DNA from: Brachionus koreanus
Taxonomy: Eukaryota > Rotifera > Eurotatoria > Ploima > Brachionidae
Length of the DNA: 64,000 bases
Assembly: GCA_016987375.1 (NCBI GenBank)
Contig: PJRA01000263.1
Coordinates: 6,167,179 to 6,231,178 of the forward strand
Reading direction: 5' to 3'
Shown here: positions 1 through 12,795 of the stretch, piece after piece
Position numbering within the stretch: the first letter of the stretch is position 1
Layout: every line of letters starts with the position of its first letter
Made by a program: the position numbers and the translations under genes
The notes under the pieces: model-generated
What the model was told of the DNA's origin: nothing
The model's database searches: none
The model's input: the letters and a program-made list of their open reading frames with translations, nothing else

Positions 1-1854
1 TCATTATTTAAAAATCATAATTCTATTGAAAAATAAATTCTTTACATCAGAAAAAAAACCAGAACTTAATATCATTTTTATTTTTTGAGATATTCGCTTT
101 TAATTTTTGTTCATTTACTTATGCATCACCCGTTACAAGTCTTCAGAGGGAGATAGGATTAGGATTAGGATTAGGTAAATCAGCTATGGTCGATCAAAAT
201 AATTTGCGTACAATTGCTGTTAGACTTTGCTGAGCTTTTCTTCATGATTATTACTTGTAATGAGAAGTGAATCTATTTTCGAAATTATTACAGAAACTAC
301 CGTGTTTCATCAAATGAAAGAAAGTAAAAACTGGTAAAATTCACATAAAGTTTTTCTAATGAATAAAAAAGTGAAATGAAAGTTAGATATCCTATATTCG
401 ATTGTCAAGGATCAAATGGAACATGTCCAGCTCGGTACATAATAAACATTTGCGAAGAAATCGGGAAAATAAAAGTTTCGGGTATATACTTGCATCAGAC
501 TATCGAAATCAAAAAATTCATGGGGTCAGTAAAAAATTTAAAATATGTTATCATTTGATGTAGTGTTGTTAATTTGATAGTTATGATTATCCTAGTCTAG
601 TCAGTAAAAACTTTATAATCAAATGAAAATAAAAAAAGGAATGCACGAAAATGGTACGAAATAGAATAGGGTTAGATTTTATGTGTTTTTCTCATTTTTT
701 TGGATTTGAATAAATTTTTTGTGTGTTTTTTTGTTTTTTACCTCTCTCAGTTGTTTCAAGTTCATCAATTTTTTTCTTCTATTAGAAACAAGAAGATAGA
801 TGTTTTACATGGCAAACGATAGTTAAATTTTCTTTTAAACGGAAAATTTAACTGTACAAGATAAAAAAAATCATATTCTTTTTTTAACTTATTGAGAGTT
901 TTTTCAAGTTTTGGAATGACGTAAATTCCAAAGGGTAAGAAACTTTGAGTTAGCTCTAAATTGTCATGTTAAAAATGTAGAACTCTATTCTGAACAATTA
1001 AAACAAATGTATGCTTCATTTTAGAAAAGGAAAGCTGGAAGAGATCGAACTTCTACGTCATCCAGCACATATTTCAGATCTTTCTTCTTCCGATTATAGA
1101 TAGCTAAAAGCTATAATTGTTTTTTATTAATAGATTAAAAAAAGTTTGCAAGACAATGAAAAAATAAAATCGAATATTAAGTTATTTTAAATTTGTAAAT
1201 TTGGATCCTTGAAATTATTGAAATTTTTTAAAAATCATATTGAGAAAAAAATCTGAAAAATATCATTATATTACTTATTCAGATTTTTCTAAATTTTAAT
1301 GTTAACTTAATTTCTAATTATTTAACTTTATTTGAGTCTTTTTTAGCATACAAATAATTAGTTTTTAATTTATAGAGCATGTTTTAATTAACCTCTAATT
1401 TAAATACAAAGCTTAAAAATTCAGTATATTAGTAATCTCAAAAAGCAAAAAGTCACAAAATTTAAAAATCTTAAAAAAGCCATTTTAAAACGCCACTTTT
1501 AAATAATTTGATAACGAAGACAATTTCTAAGAGTTAAATTCTTAATCGTGCTTTTTTGTAAATGTGCAAAAATTTAAAAGAAAAATTTATGCTGGGTAGT
1601 AAAAGTTTCTGTAAATAAAATGCATTTCATTATTCTAATATAGAATTTTTTACTCCTAATACTTTGCTTATTTTTTAGCGTCTTCAATGCTTGGTATATA
1701 AATTAAATTTTTGCTAAAAGTAGCTTTATATTTGCAGCAGTTGCTTTTTAAAATAATCAATATGTTTGGATATTTAGTTTTCATTTGTTTTCCTGTAAAA
1801 AATAAATCTAATAAACAAAACTAATATTTTAGAAAAACAGCTATAAAAAATTCA
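1..1854. other. No gene recognised
   Basis: AT-rich sequence with no supported exon. The longest open frame (376-558, 60 codons) matches no family I know and has no splice-linked neighbour. On the minus strand around 1035-1070 there is a short hairpin-prone stretch containing AGTTCGATCTC, which resembles a pol III B box, but no complete tRNA can be folded around it. Confidence 0.6.
154..175 (+). repeat. Short hexamer repeat (TAGGAT)3TAGG
   Basis: Three and two-thirds tandem copies of a TAGGAT unit. It is close to, but not the same as, the animal telomere unit TTAGGG. The copy number is too low to call an interstitial telomere. Confidence 0.6.
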
Positions 1855-3612
1855 ATGATGTCAAGCCTGAGTTTACGAGCGAGATCAAATCTATTAAGTG
1901 CAATGCCAAAAGTATTGCCTAAAAATCAAATGATTTTGAGACAAATTATCTATTTTTAAATTTTTAATTAAGAGGTTTGCTTCATCATTATCAGCATCCA
2001 AAATGCAGGACAGTAACAAGCAAATCAAAGAATCTATTAAGATGACAAAATTAGACAATGGTATTTTGGTTGCTTCTCTAGAAAATAGCAGTCCAATAAG
2101 TCGTGTGGCAGCTGTTTTAAACACTGGGTCAAGAGATGAAAATCATGCTGAACAAGGTTCTACACATGCATTGAGAGTTTTTTCAAATTTGGCCACAAGA
2201 AATTTTTCAAGTTTTGGAATAACTCGTAATTTAGATCAAATTGGGGCTCAATTGAGGTACATTTAGAAAATAAAAGGATTTTTAAAAATATCAATATAAA
2301 ATTTTAAAATTATCAAAAAGTATTTCATCAACCAGAGAAAATACAACCTATCTTTTAGAAAGTGTTAGAAATAACATGTATGCTTAGATTTGGCATGTAA
2401 TTTTATGTTTTGAAAAATTTTTTTTTAGCTCTAGAGGTGCAGACATTTTGAGTGAAATAGTGAGTCGACCCGAATTAAGACATTGGGAAATCGATGATGC
2501 AAAATCAAGACTTGAATTTGAATTAGAAGTTTATGAACAACAACCAGAATTAAGTTTGATTTTTCGTTCTTAATTGATTAGTTTTTGTTAAATTTTGCAT
2601 CAATTCAAGAAATTGTTGATATGATTCACAAGGCTTCATTCAAAAATTCTTTGTCTAACTCAATTTACGCTCCGAGATTTAATGTTTCCAATTTGAAATC
2701 AGAGTTGCTATCCGGCTTTAGACAAAAAAATTTCACTTCAAATCGTTTAACTTTAATTGGTTTAGGTGTAGATCACGATGATCTAATTCGATTTGCGGAT
2801 CAGTTTAGATTACCAACTGGAAGTTCAACTCGTCAAGCAGCTCGATTTGTTTCATGTAAGAATTTAGGATAAATTGAAATATTTTGCAAAAAATTTATTA
2901 GTAAATTAGCTGAGTTAAGAGAAGAAAATTTGGATGACTTGGTTCACGTTGCTATTGCTGCAGAGGGAGTAGGCCAGTCGAATAAAGAAGCATTAGCTAG
3001 TGCAGTAGCAAGTCATGCATTTGGTTCTGTTTACAACAGAATAAAATACTCCAATGGAGCTTCAAGGCTTTCCCGATCAGTACTTCAATTGGCCAAAGAG
3101 TCAGCTGGCGTAACATCATTTAATGTCAACTACTCGGATACTGGTCTTTTTGGTTTTCATTTAATTGGATCCACAAACGATATCGGAAACGTAAGCACAA
3201 ATAATAAATAATTTAATTAGTGAAAAAAGTAATTATTATTTTAAAAGCTTGCTAAAGGTTTATACCAAGAACTTAGTAAAGTGGCCACTAGTGGATTTTC
3301 AAACGAGGAGATAAATAGAGCAAAGTATTTAAAATTAGCATATTATTTTAAAATAAGAATAATCAATCTTGTAAAAAAAGGAATTCTTTGAAGACATCGT
3401 TAGCCAACAGCTTAGACAGTTCACAAGGATTTATAGAAGCTTTCACAAAAGGACATGATCATGTTAATGTTGAAGAAGTCTTAAAATCAGTAGATGCTGT
3501 TCAATCAAATGATGTTAATGCGTTTGTTAAGCGTGTTGCCTCGTCAAAGCATAGTTTAGCTGCTATCGGAAACTTGTCTGAATTACCAAGACTAGAAGAA
3601 TTAAGAGTTTAA
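1855..3612 (+). CDS. UQCRC2: Cytochrome b-c1 complex subunit 2 (core protein 2)
   Basis: Core subunit of mitochondrial respiratory complex III, of the M16 peptidase fold but without peptidase activity. Eight exons join in frame: 1855-1911, 2009-2256, 2321-2377, 2429-2553, 2610-2855, 2910-3190, 3248-3324 and 3381-3612, giving about 440 residues against 453 in human. The first exon is a basic, Ser/Leu-rich presequence (MMSSLSLRARS), as expected for matrix import. Landmarks align with vertebrate UQCRC2 over the whole length: LVASLEN and TGSRDE near the start, STREN in a 57-nt exon, PELRHWE, LTLIGLGV, YSDTGLFGFH and the C-terminal AAIGNLSELP. No HxxEH zinc motif is present, which fits core 2. The introns are 51-97 nt. 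The acceptor of exon 4 is ambiguous because a second AG lies 6 nt downstream at 2433-2434. Confidence 0.93.
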
Positions 3613-3890
3613 AAATAAAAATTTTTTATAATATTTAAAAAGAAAACTTAAAAATCAGATGTTTTAATTTATCAAAAAAAAAAAAAATAAATAAATAAAA
3701 TATTATACTAATTAACTACACATTGATCAAATTGATAGCAAAAATCTTAGACAAAATGCTGAGTTAGTAAATATTAATTCGTTTGATCAAGGTTTAGATG
3801 CTTTGAAAAAAAAACTATTTAAATCAAAAATAATTATAATTTTAATTCAATTCTCAATAATAAAAGTATTGTTTTTAATGGTTATTAAAA

Positions 3891-4142
3891 ATGCCGATTG
3901 GTGGAGCTCCTCAAAATTATAGACAGGGTCAAGTTGGACAATCTTGTTTTGACAAAATAAAAATGGGTTTCGGAATGGGATTTGTAATTGGTGCATCTAC
4001 AGGATTTCTTTTTGGTGGATTTCAAGCGTTTAGATATGGACTAAGAGGGAGAGAGCTTGTAACTACTTTAGTAAAATCTATGGGTCAAGCTGGCGGGTCG
4101 TTTGGAGTTTTCATGGCAGTTGGAACTGCGTTGAGGTGCTAA
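3891..4142 (+). CDS. ROMO1: Reactive oxygen species modulator 1
   Basis: A single-exon gene of 83 codons, close to the family length of 79. Romo1 is a small hairpin protein of the mitochondrial inner membrane, linked to OPA1/cristae control and to TIM23 import. The sequence has the family signature: SCFDKIKMGFGMGF, a glycine-rich first membrane helix (GASTGFLFGG), the basic RGREL loop, a second glycine-rich helix (GQAGGSFGVFMAVG) and the terminal cysteine in ALRC. It lies 278 bp downstream of UQCRC2 on the same strand, so two mitochondrial genes sit side by side. The ATG at 3891 matches the MP- start of the family. Confidence 0.95.
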   Translation: MPIGGAPQNYRQGQVGQSCFDKIKMGFGMGFVIGASTGFLFGGFQAFRYGLRGRELVTTLVKSMGQAGGSFGVFMAVGTALRC

Positions 4143-4395
4143 TAAACTAATAATTGTACTCATACAAAAAAAGGCCTGAAATAAATTTTAAAAATTCATT
4201 TTAATTTTTAATTCTCTTAGAATACAAACTTTTTCAAAGTGAATTTTTAAGTAAATAAATAGCAAAAAAAAGACAAAAAATTCATTTCTATTTTAAATTG
4301 AGATTAATGCAATGCAGGAAAATTTTCGAATATGAGCAAAATCTCATGTAAATTCAACCATTTTATCTTAAATTGAGACATTTTAAAAGATAAGA

Positions 4396-5514
4396 TCATA
4401 AAATTTGTTTTATTTCAAAATTTTTCTTTAAACCAAAATTTTCTGATTTTGAATAATTTTTTGTTATAAATTTTTCACACATTATTTTGATTTCATCTAT
4501 TTTTGGTTCTTTGTTTATGGCTGAATTATAAAATTCGAATAAATTTTCAAAATTGATTATCTGTTTGCAATAGAGTAAAGCTTGAATTTTCAATTTTGGA
4601 ATTTCATACCAATCACTTAGTCTAATTAGCTCACAGCATAGTTCGGCATTAGTGCTTTCTTGTATATTATCCGTATAGAAAAAGTAAAGTAAAGCTTTAA
4701 AACCTGCTAAAGTAATATTGCTCAAATGAATTGGTTTTGATAACCGGTCTGGTCTTAAATTTTCACACAGAAGTGTCCGAAAATAATCGCCTCTTGATAT
4801 CAATATATTTCTATGAGCCTTTAAAATTTCTCCATCAATTTCGAATTGCACATCATAATATTTTTCAGAGTTCAAAATTTTGTTTAAATTTTTTCCAAGA
4901 TTGCTAACAGTTTTTACACAATCAACAATATGTTTCTTACCAGTCAATTCTAAAAATATAATAAAAAAATTAAAAATACAAAATTTAAATAATAAACGAT
5001 AGAATACGAATTGCGTCAATTTGACAATATCCATCAGCCATATTAAAATATAATTCAACACGAATTTGATTTGTTTTGAACATTACTTTTCTTAAATCAG
5101 GTGAAAATAACCGACTTTGATAGTTTTCAAAATATAAATCTTCTGCTTCCCATACAGTCTTCCAAAAATTTAATTTTTTGTTGAAAAGCTTAATTTTTAG
5201 AATCTTTGCAGAATTAAAAATCTCATATATGCTTAATTTTTCAACAAATATCTCTTCGGGAAATTCTAGGTCAATAAAATGTTTTGATCCATAATCAGGT
5301 TTTTGTGCCCAATTTTCATGAAATAGCCCACAATTTGGAAAATTTTTAGGTGGTCCAATTATCGCGTTCAGAGAGTCCTAAATTTAAATGGCATTTTTTT
5401 TTTGAAGAAAAGAGAGTAAATTTGACAAACGTAGTTATTTCCAAAAGAGGAATTTAGAATTTTACTTGCCCATTGATTAATTTGATTGAAATGTGAATTA
5501 TTATTTGGCTCCAT
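4396..5514 (-). CDS. BTB/POZ protein with N-terminal FBXL4-type domain
   Basis: Three exons (5514-5431, 5377-5008, 4949-4396) join into 335 codons. The N-terminal half (about residues 30-150) resembles the discoidin-like beta domain at the start of F-box protein FBXL4: KHFIDLEFPEEIFVEKLSIYE, then WKTVWEAE, and IDAIQLTG matching the FBXL4 LDAV-L-G ending. The second half holds a BTB domain (about 185-290): YYDVQFEIDGEILKAHRNIL, SRGDYFRTLL, LAGFKALLYFFYTDNI and the start of a BACK-like helix region. BTB proteins usually act as substrate adaptors for cullin-3 ligases. No F-box or leucine-rich repeats are visible. The function of this combination is not known to me. The domain assignments come from reading the sequence and have not been searched. 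Confidence 0.75.
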
Positions 5515-5734
5515 TCTTAGAATTTAAATCAAATCTAAAATCTATATTTAAAACAAAAATAGATATAATAAAAAAAACATAGATAAGGATTTATTAATTA
5601 TTAAAAAGAAAAAAAATAATTGAAATGACTAACGAATAAATCAAATAAAGGCTTTTTTTTATCTATTACGGTTTTAAGTCTACACAAAATATTAAATGGA
5701 GGAATAGAAAATTAAAAGCTAATTTTAATATTGC

Positions 5735-7150
<1,416 letters not shown>

Positions 7151-7434
7151 TTGTGTACAACTTTTAAAAGCAGTTTTTATTATTTCCTAAATTTATTTTA
7201 CAGACTTTTCTAATTATTAAAAAAATAAAATTTAATGTTAGTTTTAAAAAATTTTAAAATTTTTATTTAGAATTTAAATTTGCATTTAGTAATTTAATTA
7301 CTTATCAAAGCTCTTGGAAATTCTTTCTCGTTCAAATAGAACAAAATCGAAAAAATAAAATTTATCTTTAGGCAACTAAGTATTAATCATGCAGAAAAAT
7401 ATTCCAACTAAAAAAAAGTCATAAATTTATATTA

Positions 7435-7850
7435 CGAGGAAACTTGTTAAAAGCTCGTTAATATTATGTTAATATTAGCTAAAAACATGATTTTTGTATT
7501 GATTCAAACTTGAAAAAAATGAAGATTTAATTTAACAAGAAAAATATATGTTAATAAAAGGCATAATTGATGCTAATGAGTAAGCAACATAAGGGAGCAT
7601 CTGAAAAAAAAGAAAAAAATTTAGATTTATAACTTAACAAAAATATTTTAATTGAATTTATCGATCGCAATTTTTCCAAAATAATATTATATATAATTCC
7701 ATAATTTTTCCTAAAGAAAACATTGCTCTATGATAAATTTTTGTTCGAAAAGTAGACTAAATTTCCTTTAAAATAAAAATACCAAAATAAAATAAATAAA
7801 TTAAAATATTCTATTTAATTTATTTATTATGCTTTTAACAAGTTTCCTCG
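7435..7850. mobile_element. MITE with 20-bp terminal inverted repeats and TA target duplication
   Basis: The left end CGAGGAAACTTGTTAAAAGC (7435-7454) is the exact reverse complement of the right end at 7831-7850. The dinucleotide TA flanks both sides (7433-7434 and 7851-7852). The 416-bp interior is AT-rich and has no coding frame. TIRs plus a TA duplication are characteristic of non-autonomous Tc1/mariner-type elements. It lies between RAB3 and the 3' end of the STRA6-like gene. Confidence 0.85.
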
Positions 7851-7958
7851 TATTCTATTTAATGAAATTTAAAAAAAAATTATTTTGAATAAAATTTTAT
7901 TTTAACAAAAAAAATTAACATTGTAGCCATGAAAAAAAAAGTATTTAAATCAAATAAA

Positions 7959-10900
7959 CTAGTACTTTAACCCAAGTTTACAAATAATTTTATTTAATCT
8001 TGAATTTAAAAATTCTTTGGCACCTTCAATTTTCGAAAATTTCGGATTTTTTTGATTCTCATAACGTAATTCATGTAAAAAAGCGTATCGATATTTGACA
8101 AGAAATGAGTTTTTTTTGAGGAGAAAATACAAAAAAATTAAATTCCTTAGTCTTAGAAATGATTTGAATTTGAAATTATAATTTGCTAAACTTTTTTTTT
8201 TACATTTTGAAATAATCATAAGCGATTTTCTATTGAATTTTTCTTCATAAAACTGAGAAAAAAGCATCGATTCAATTAAAATTTCGCAAAATCCATTTAG
8301 CATATTATTATTATACCAGTGTTCCATTCTTACTTGGTTTATATAAGCTAAATGACCCTTATCTATTTTTCTAATTAGAAATTCATTTTCTTTATCGAAC
8401 ATTGACTTATCTAATCTTGGTAAATAAATAATAGAAAACAAAGTAGTCTTCCAAACTCGACTTACACAAGCAAACAATCCAAGAAAACAATCAAAGAAGA
8501 AATTGAAATAGGATATTAAAAAATACGGCGCAATATTAGAAATGCGCTGTCGGTCAGATTTTAATAGGACCCATCGTACTAAAAATTTCAAAAATGTTGA
8601 TTTTAGAATAAATAAAATAATAATGGGAAAAAAGATTTGTAAAAGCATTTGAAATGTCTTTGAGAGGTAGTAAAAAATTTTTATTACAATCATGATTCCA
8701 AGAAGCATTAAAACTAAAATTATGTAGCCATAGACCAAATGAGCTATCAAAAATCCAGGAAAATGGAGACTGTCCGTAGTAATGTCGGCACTAGTATTAT
8801 TTCTTTTTCTTATAAAAGTTTTATAGTCTTCATCTTTATATTGAAGAACTAGAGATCTAAAAAATTTTTCTCCTTTATGAAGCCTTAAAACATCTTTTCT
8901 ATAATTCTTTATGCTTAATAACAATTGAATTGACATAAATATGCTTGCAATTATTATGCATATGTTTATTTCTTTTGTTAAATTGTGGTCACGAGCGTTT
9001 AAAAAAGGAGAAATACTTCTCAAATAAAGAATATACAATTTTTCTATGGAATTAACAAATTTTTCTCCCAGGACATTTGATAGTTGCAGACCAAATAAGC
9101 AAATAAAATAAATGACCATAAAGGCAACCGTATAGGTATTTACAAATTGTTTTGAATACCTGAAATAGTGAACATTTTTATAAATTTTCGATTCGATTAG
9201 GCCCCATATAAACGAAATTTCGTAGCGCTGAACAATTTTACTTGTATATCTTTTATCAGCTAATTTAACATTTAGATTTTCAAATGTAATGGTATTTCGA
9301 AAAAAACTATTAATGTATAAAATGTTATGATTTTCTAATTTCAATTTTCTTTCTGGCATTTTTAATTGTTTAAAAGCTATTTTGTACATATCATCATTCC
9401 AATATGAATTGAGTAGTATTTTAGGCCTTAAAAAGCTTGATAATGACTTGTAAAAGTCAGAAAGAAATTTTAAAAAATGACTTGAAAGCAAATAAGACAG
9501 CAAAAAATAAAGAGGAAAAATTTCAAAAAATTCAACCAAGTCGAATTGTTTTGTCGACCCAATATTTAAAATTTTATCTTCAAATTTATCGATCTTTGAA
9601 AAAGTTTTATTTCTTAGACTGTTTGTATAAGAAGATGAAGCAGAAATAAAAGACGATTGAGTTGTCGTCAGATTAAAATTTTTTGAGTAATATTTTAAGC
9701 TTGAGTCGTAGTCATCCATGGATTCTAGTGGAAAAAACGAACTTTTATTTTCTTGATTGCCAAAATATTCGTCAAATAGTTTTGGAACTTTTGATTTTAA
9801 AGCATCAATATATTTCTCACTAGCGTCATCTTGATCGGTAAAAAAAGCTAATACCAGATTCGTAATATTCTTTTGTAAGCCAATTGTGAAATTAATCTGT
9901 TCCGCAAATTGATTTGTAATAACTTGAAATGCTTGTCTAACAAATGCTTCTGATCTTGAACAAAACGCTTTTCTAAAAAGCCAACTAGTCCAAATGATAA
10001 GCATGTAAAACGATGAAAATAAATAGATAAGCCATCCTGGATCTGAATCAGCAACTACCAAAATGGGATAAAATTTTACTCCGACAATTATTACTTGAAT
10101 TATTTGTATAACAAGATCTAAAATAATACCAGGAGTGCCAATATTTCCTAAAAATGGAATCATTTTTGGAGTCAAACTAAGAGTATAGACATACATGAAA
10201 ATATTTAGAACATCATAAGTGTATATAGCATAAACTGCAGCAGATTGAGCTCTATTCGATGTGCTAAATGGAGTTGATGGAAAAGGACAAGGTGCTTTAA
10301 ATCTATGTATCGTTTGATCGTATGAATTAAAATCATCCTCATCGATAACCTCATCTGAATCAATGCTCTCATTTTCATTTGTAGTGTAGCTTTTTATTTT
10401 TTCAGTATTATTTTTTTTGCCGGTAGATTCTCGATTTTTTCTTGTCAACTTCCATAAGCATCTCCAAAGAGGTATCAAAAAAATCCATTTAAGAATAATT
10501 ATTATTGCATCTAAAACTTTTTTCCAACTTGTTTGCTCCCATCCTAAACGCAAACTATATAACAAAAAGCATCTTGTATCTGATCCTGGTGGCACACAAC
10601 AAGAGCAACAACATAAGCAGCAAAAAAACGAGCAAAGATAATGACTACAGCATTTGTGTGAAATATATTTGCATCGACCACACTTGCTTTTTAACAATTT
10701 CCTGTTTTTACTTTTTACAAGCTCTTTTAGCTTTTTTTTCTTGTTTTCTTGAATAATCTTGTAAAATTCGGTTTGAAAATATCCCGAAAACCGATTCATA
10801 ATAAATTTATTGAATCTTCCTATTTTTGATGAAAATTTTAAAATAATTAAGAAAAGTAATGAAAATGGTAAAAATATGATATCATCAAACATATAATATT

Positions 10901-12795
10901 GTTCTATTGTTTTACAAGTCTGTTTGACAATATAAAGATTATGAGTAGAATTAATTAACTCATTTAATAAATGAGAATGTGATGGTTTTATTGTAAATAT
11001 AACTTGAATAAAAGTACAAGCAAGTGTAAAAGCAATCAAAACCAAACGGGATGCTACGTCTTTCAAAAAATGCTCCTTTATTGCCAAAAAATTGTTCTTT
11101 AATTTTATACTCAAGCTAGTCCAATTAACTGATCTCTGTGATTCAATTCGAATTTGTCGACGTTTATTTTTTCCGAAAAACGATTCCCATAAAGTCAAAA
11201 AACTTTCATTGTTGCATATTATTATGGCCATAAACAGAAATATAAATACTAGACCAATTATGGCTTGAATTCCTTTTGAATTTACTTTAAAAAAAAAAAT
11301 TTAATCAGTCATTTTAAAGTGAGCACAGTCTACCAAGAACAATGTTTAATTATTAATGATGTATTTTCTTAATTTAGAATTATTCACAAACGGAGATTTT
11401 TTCAAATATTCTTATCAATAAATAATCTAATTTTGATAGATGTGCTTTAAGAATTTTTGTAAAATTACATTTTTGACAATATTTTCCTTCATAAAATATT
11501 GAACATTCGCAATAAACTGTTGAATAAAGATTTATACATTTTCCATGAGATCCACATATATCTTTTTGGTAACATGGGTTGAATTCTAAAATTAAATTTG
11601 AATTAAAAAAATGCTGTATTTCTTTTAAAAGCAACATTGATAATATTGAAATTATTTTGAACAATGCTACTTTTTTTTTTTATAAAACTATTTAAATTTT
11701 TTTACCATATTCACACATGAATCTATAGCTTGAAGTAAAACAATCTGTGCTTCTCATTTCTATTTTATTTGATCTGTACAAAAATATACTTCCACAAAGT
11801 CCTTCAGAACCATTCCAATCATTCCAAAATTTACCTAACTTTAAATCAGTTGCATTTAATGGTTTACCATTAACCCATTTCCATTGCTCTTAAATAACAA
11901 AATAATTATTTTATTCTAATAATAGACAAAGAAATTTAAAAAAAAATAGAATAAATAATTAAATTATGTATGGTCTTAATTTTGGTTCAAATTTAAGAAG
12001 AAAAAAATTTTTATTCATCAATTAGATTTCTGTTTTCAACTTAAAATCAGATATTTAAATAAATCTTAAAAATAAAACGTTACTTACCATTTGTGTATCT
12101 AAATCCGATCGAAAATTTCAAAGGATCAAATGGATCTTCTTCCAAACGAAGTCTAATCAATTTTTTTCTAACATTTTCAAATTTATGATCATTCTCAAAA
12201 ATTAAAAATTTAGATTGTAGGGGCAGTCTTCGACATAAACGTTCGGCTTTTATCCATGATAATTTTTGATTAGGTTTAGATACAAAAATACATGACCCAT
12301 TGTAATAGAAGCTATTTGGCATACATTCTACAAAATTATAAAATTTAAAAATTATTTCTTAGTGTTTGGAAGCACCGTTGTTTCATATTTTATTATTCAT
12401 TTAAATTTATTTTTGATAAATGAACTTACTTAGCTAATGTTACATATTTTTTTAATACTATAGACTCTAAAATTTGTAATTTTTTAGTTATGCTTTAACA
12501 AAGCTAAAACAATTGATGCTTCAATTTGTCTAAAAATAAATACTTGAATCATTTTCTGATTGTAATTTCTCTATTCCCGACATTATGTCTCCTTTTATTA
12601 ATTTTACACCTAAAGAAAAAGTTAAATATGTTATATGATGCTAAAAAAAATCTTACCTTTTCCGAATATTGCTTGTCTTTTTGCGTAAACTTTTTTATTA
12701 GTTGATGTCATTTTAGATAAAAGCCCTTGCATATTCAAATTTGTACAACTATACAATAGAATAATGATAAATACTATTATCCTCAAACTATCCAT
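7959..12795 (-). CDS. STRA6-like retinoid receptor fused to C-type lectin and EGF domains
   Basis: Six exons (12795-12657, 12609-12544, 12327-12088, 11888-11706, 11585-11469, 11284-7959), all joined by phase-1 introns, give about 1,356 residues. Order: signal peptide (MDSLRIIVFIIILLYSC), a linker, a long-form C-type lectin domain with the extra N-terminal cysteine pair (KCMPNSFYYNGSC) and core cysteines in ERLC, GLCGS, STDC and FMCEY, then one EGF-like module (CYQKDICGSHGKC ... YCECSIFYEGKYC), then a first membrane segment at once (GIQAIIGLVFIFLFMAIII). The 1,108-codon last exon is a multipass STRA6-type region; its C-terminal part (LPRLDKSMFDKENEF, LDKG-like IDKGHLAYINQVRMEH) matches STRA6. 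STRA6 moves retinol across the plasma membrane. A cysteine cluster (CCSHYLCSFFCCLCCCSCC) lies in an early cytosolic loop. The canonical EPN/QPD sugar motif is absent although FWNDW is present. The link between EGF exon and receptor exon relies on a 184-nt intron and phase agreement. Confidence 0.78.

Noticed and set aside
154..175. Interstitial telomere
   Set aside because: Unit is TAGGAT, not TTAGGG, and fewer than four copies.
376..558. 60-codon plus-strand frame
   Set aside because: No family resemblance, no splice partner; expected by chance.
901..960. Spliced-leader-like RNA (small hairpins around GGTAAG)
   Set aside because: No Sm site or conserved leader could be recognised, and nothing links it to acceptors at gene starts.
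1035..1075. tRNA gene on minus strand
   Set aside because: Only a B-box-like segment and a short hairpin; no acceptor stem or A box.
2257..2428. Single 172-nt UQCRC2 intron
   Set aside because: It hides a 57-nt exon encoding ISSTRENTTYLLESVRNN that fills a gap against vertebrate UQCRC2.
9437..10756. Plus-strand frames inside the STRA6-like exon
   Set aside because: Shadow frames opposite a long conserved coding exon.
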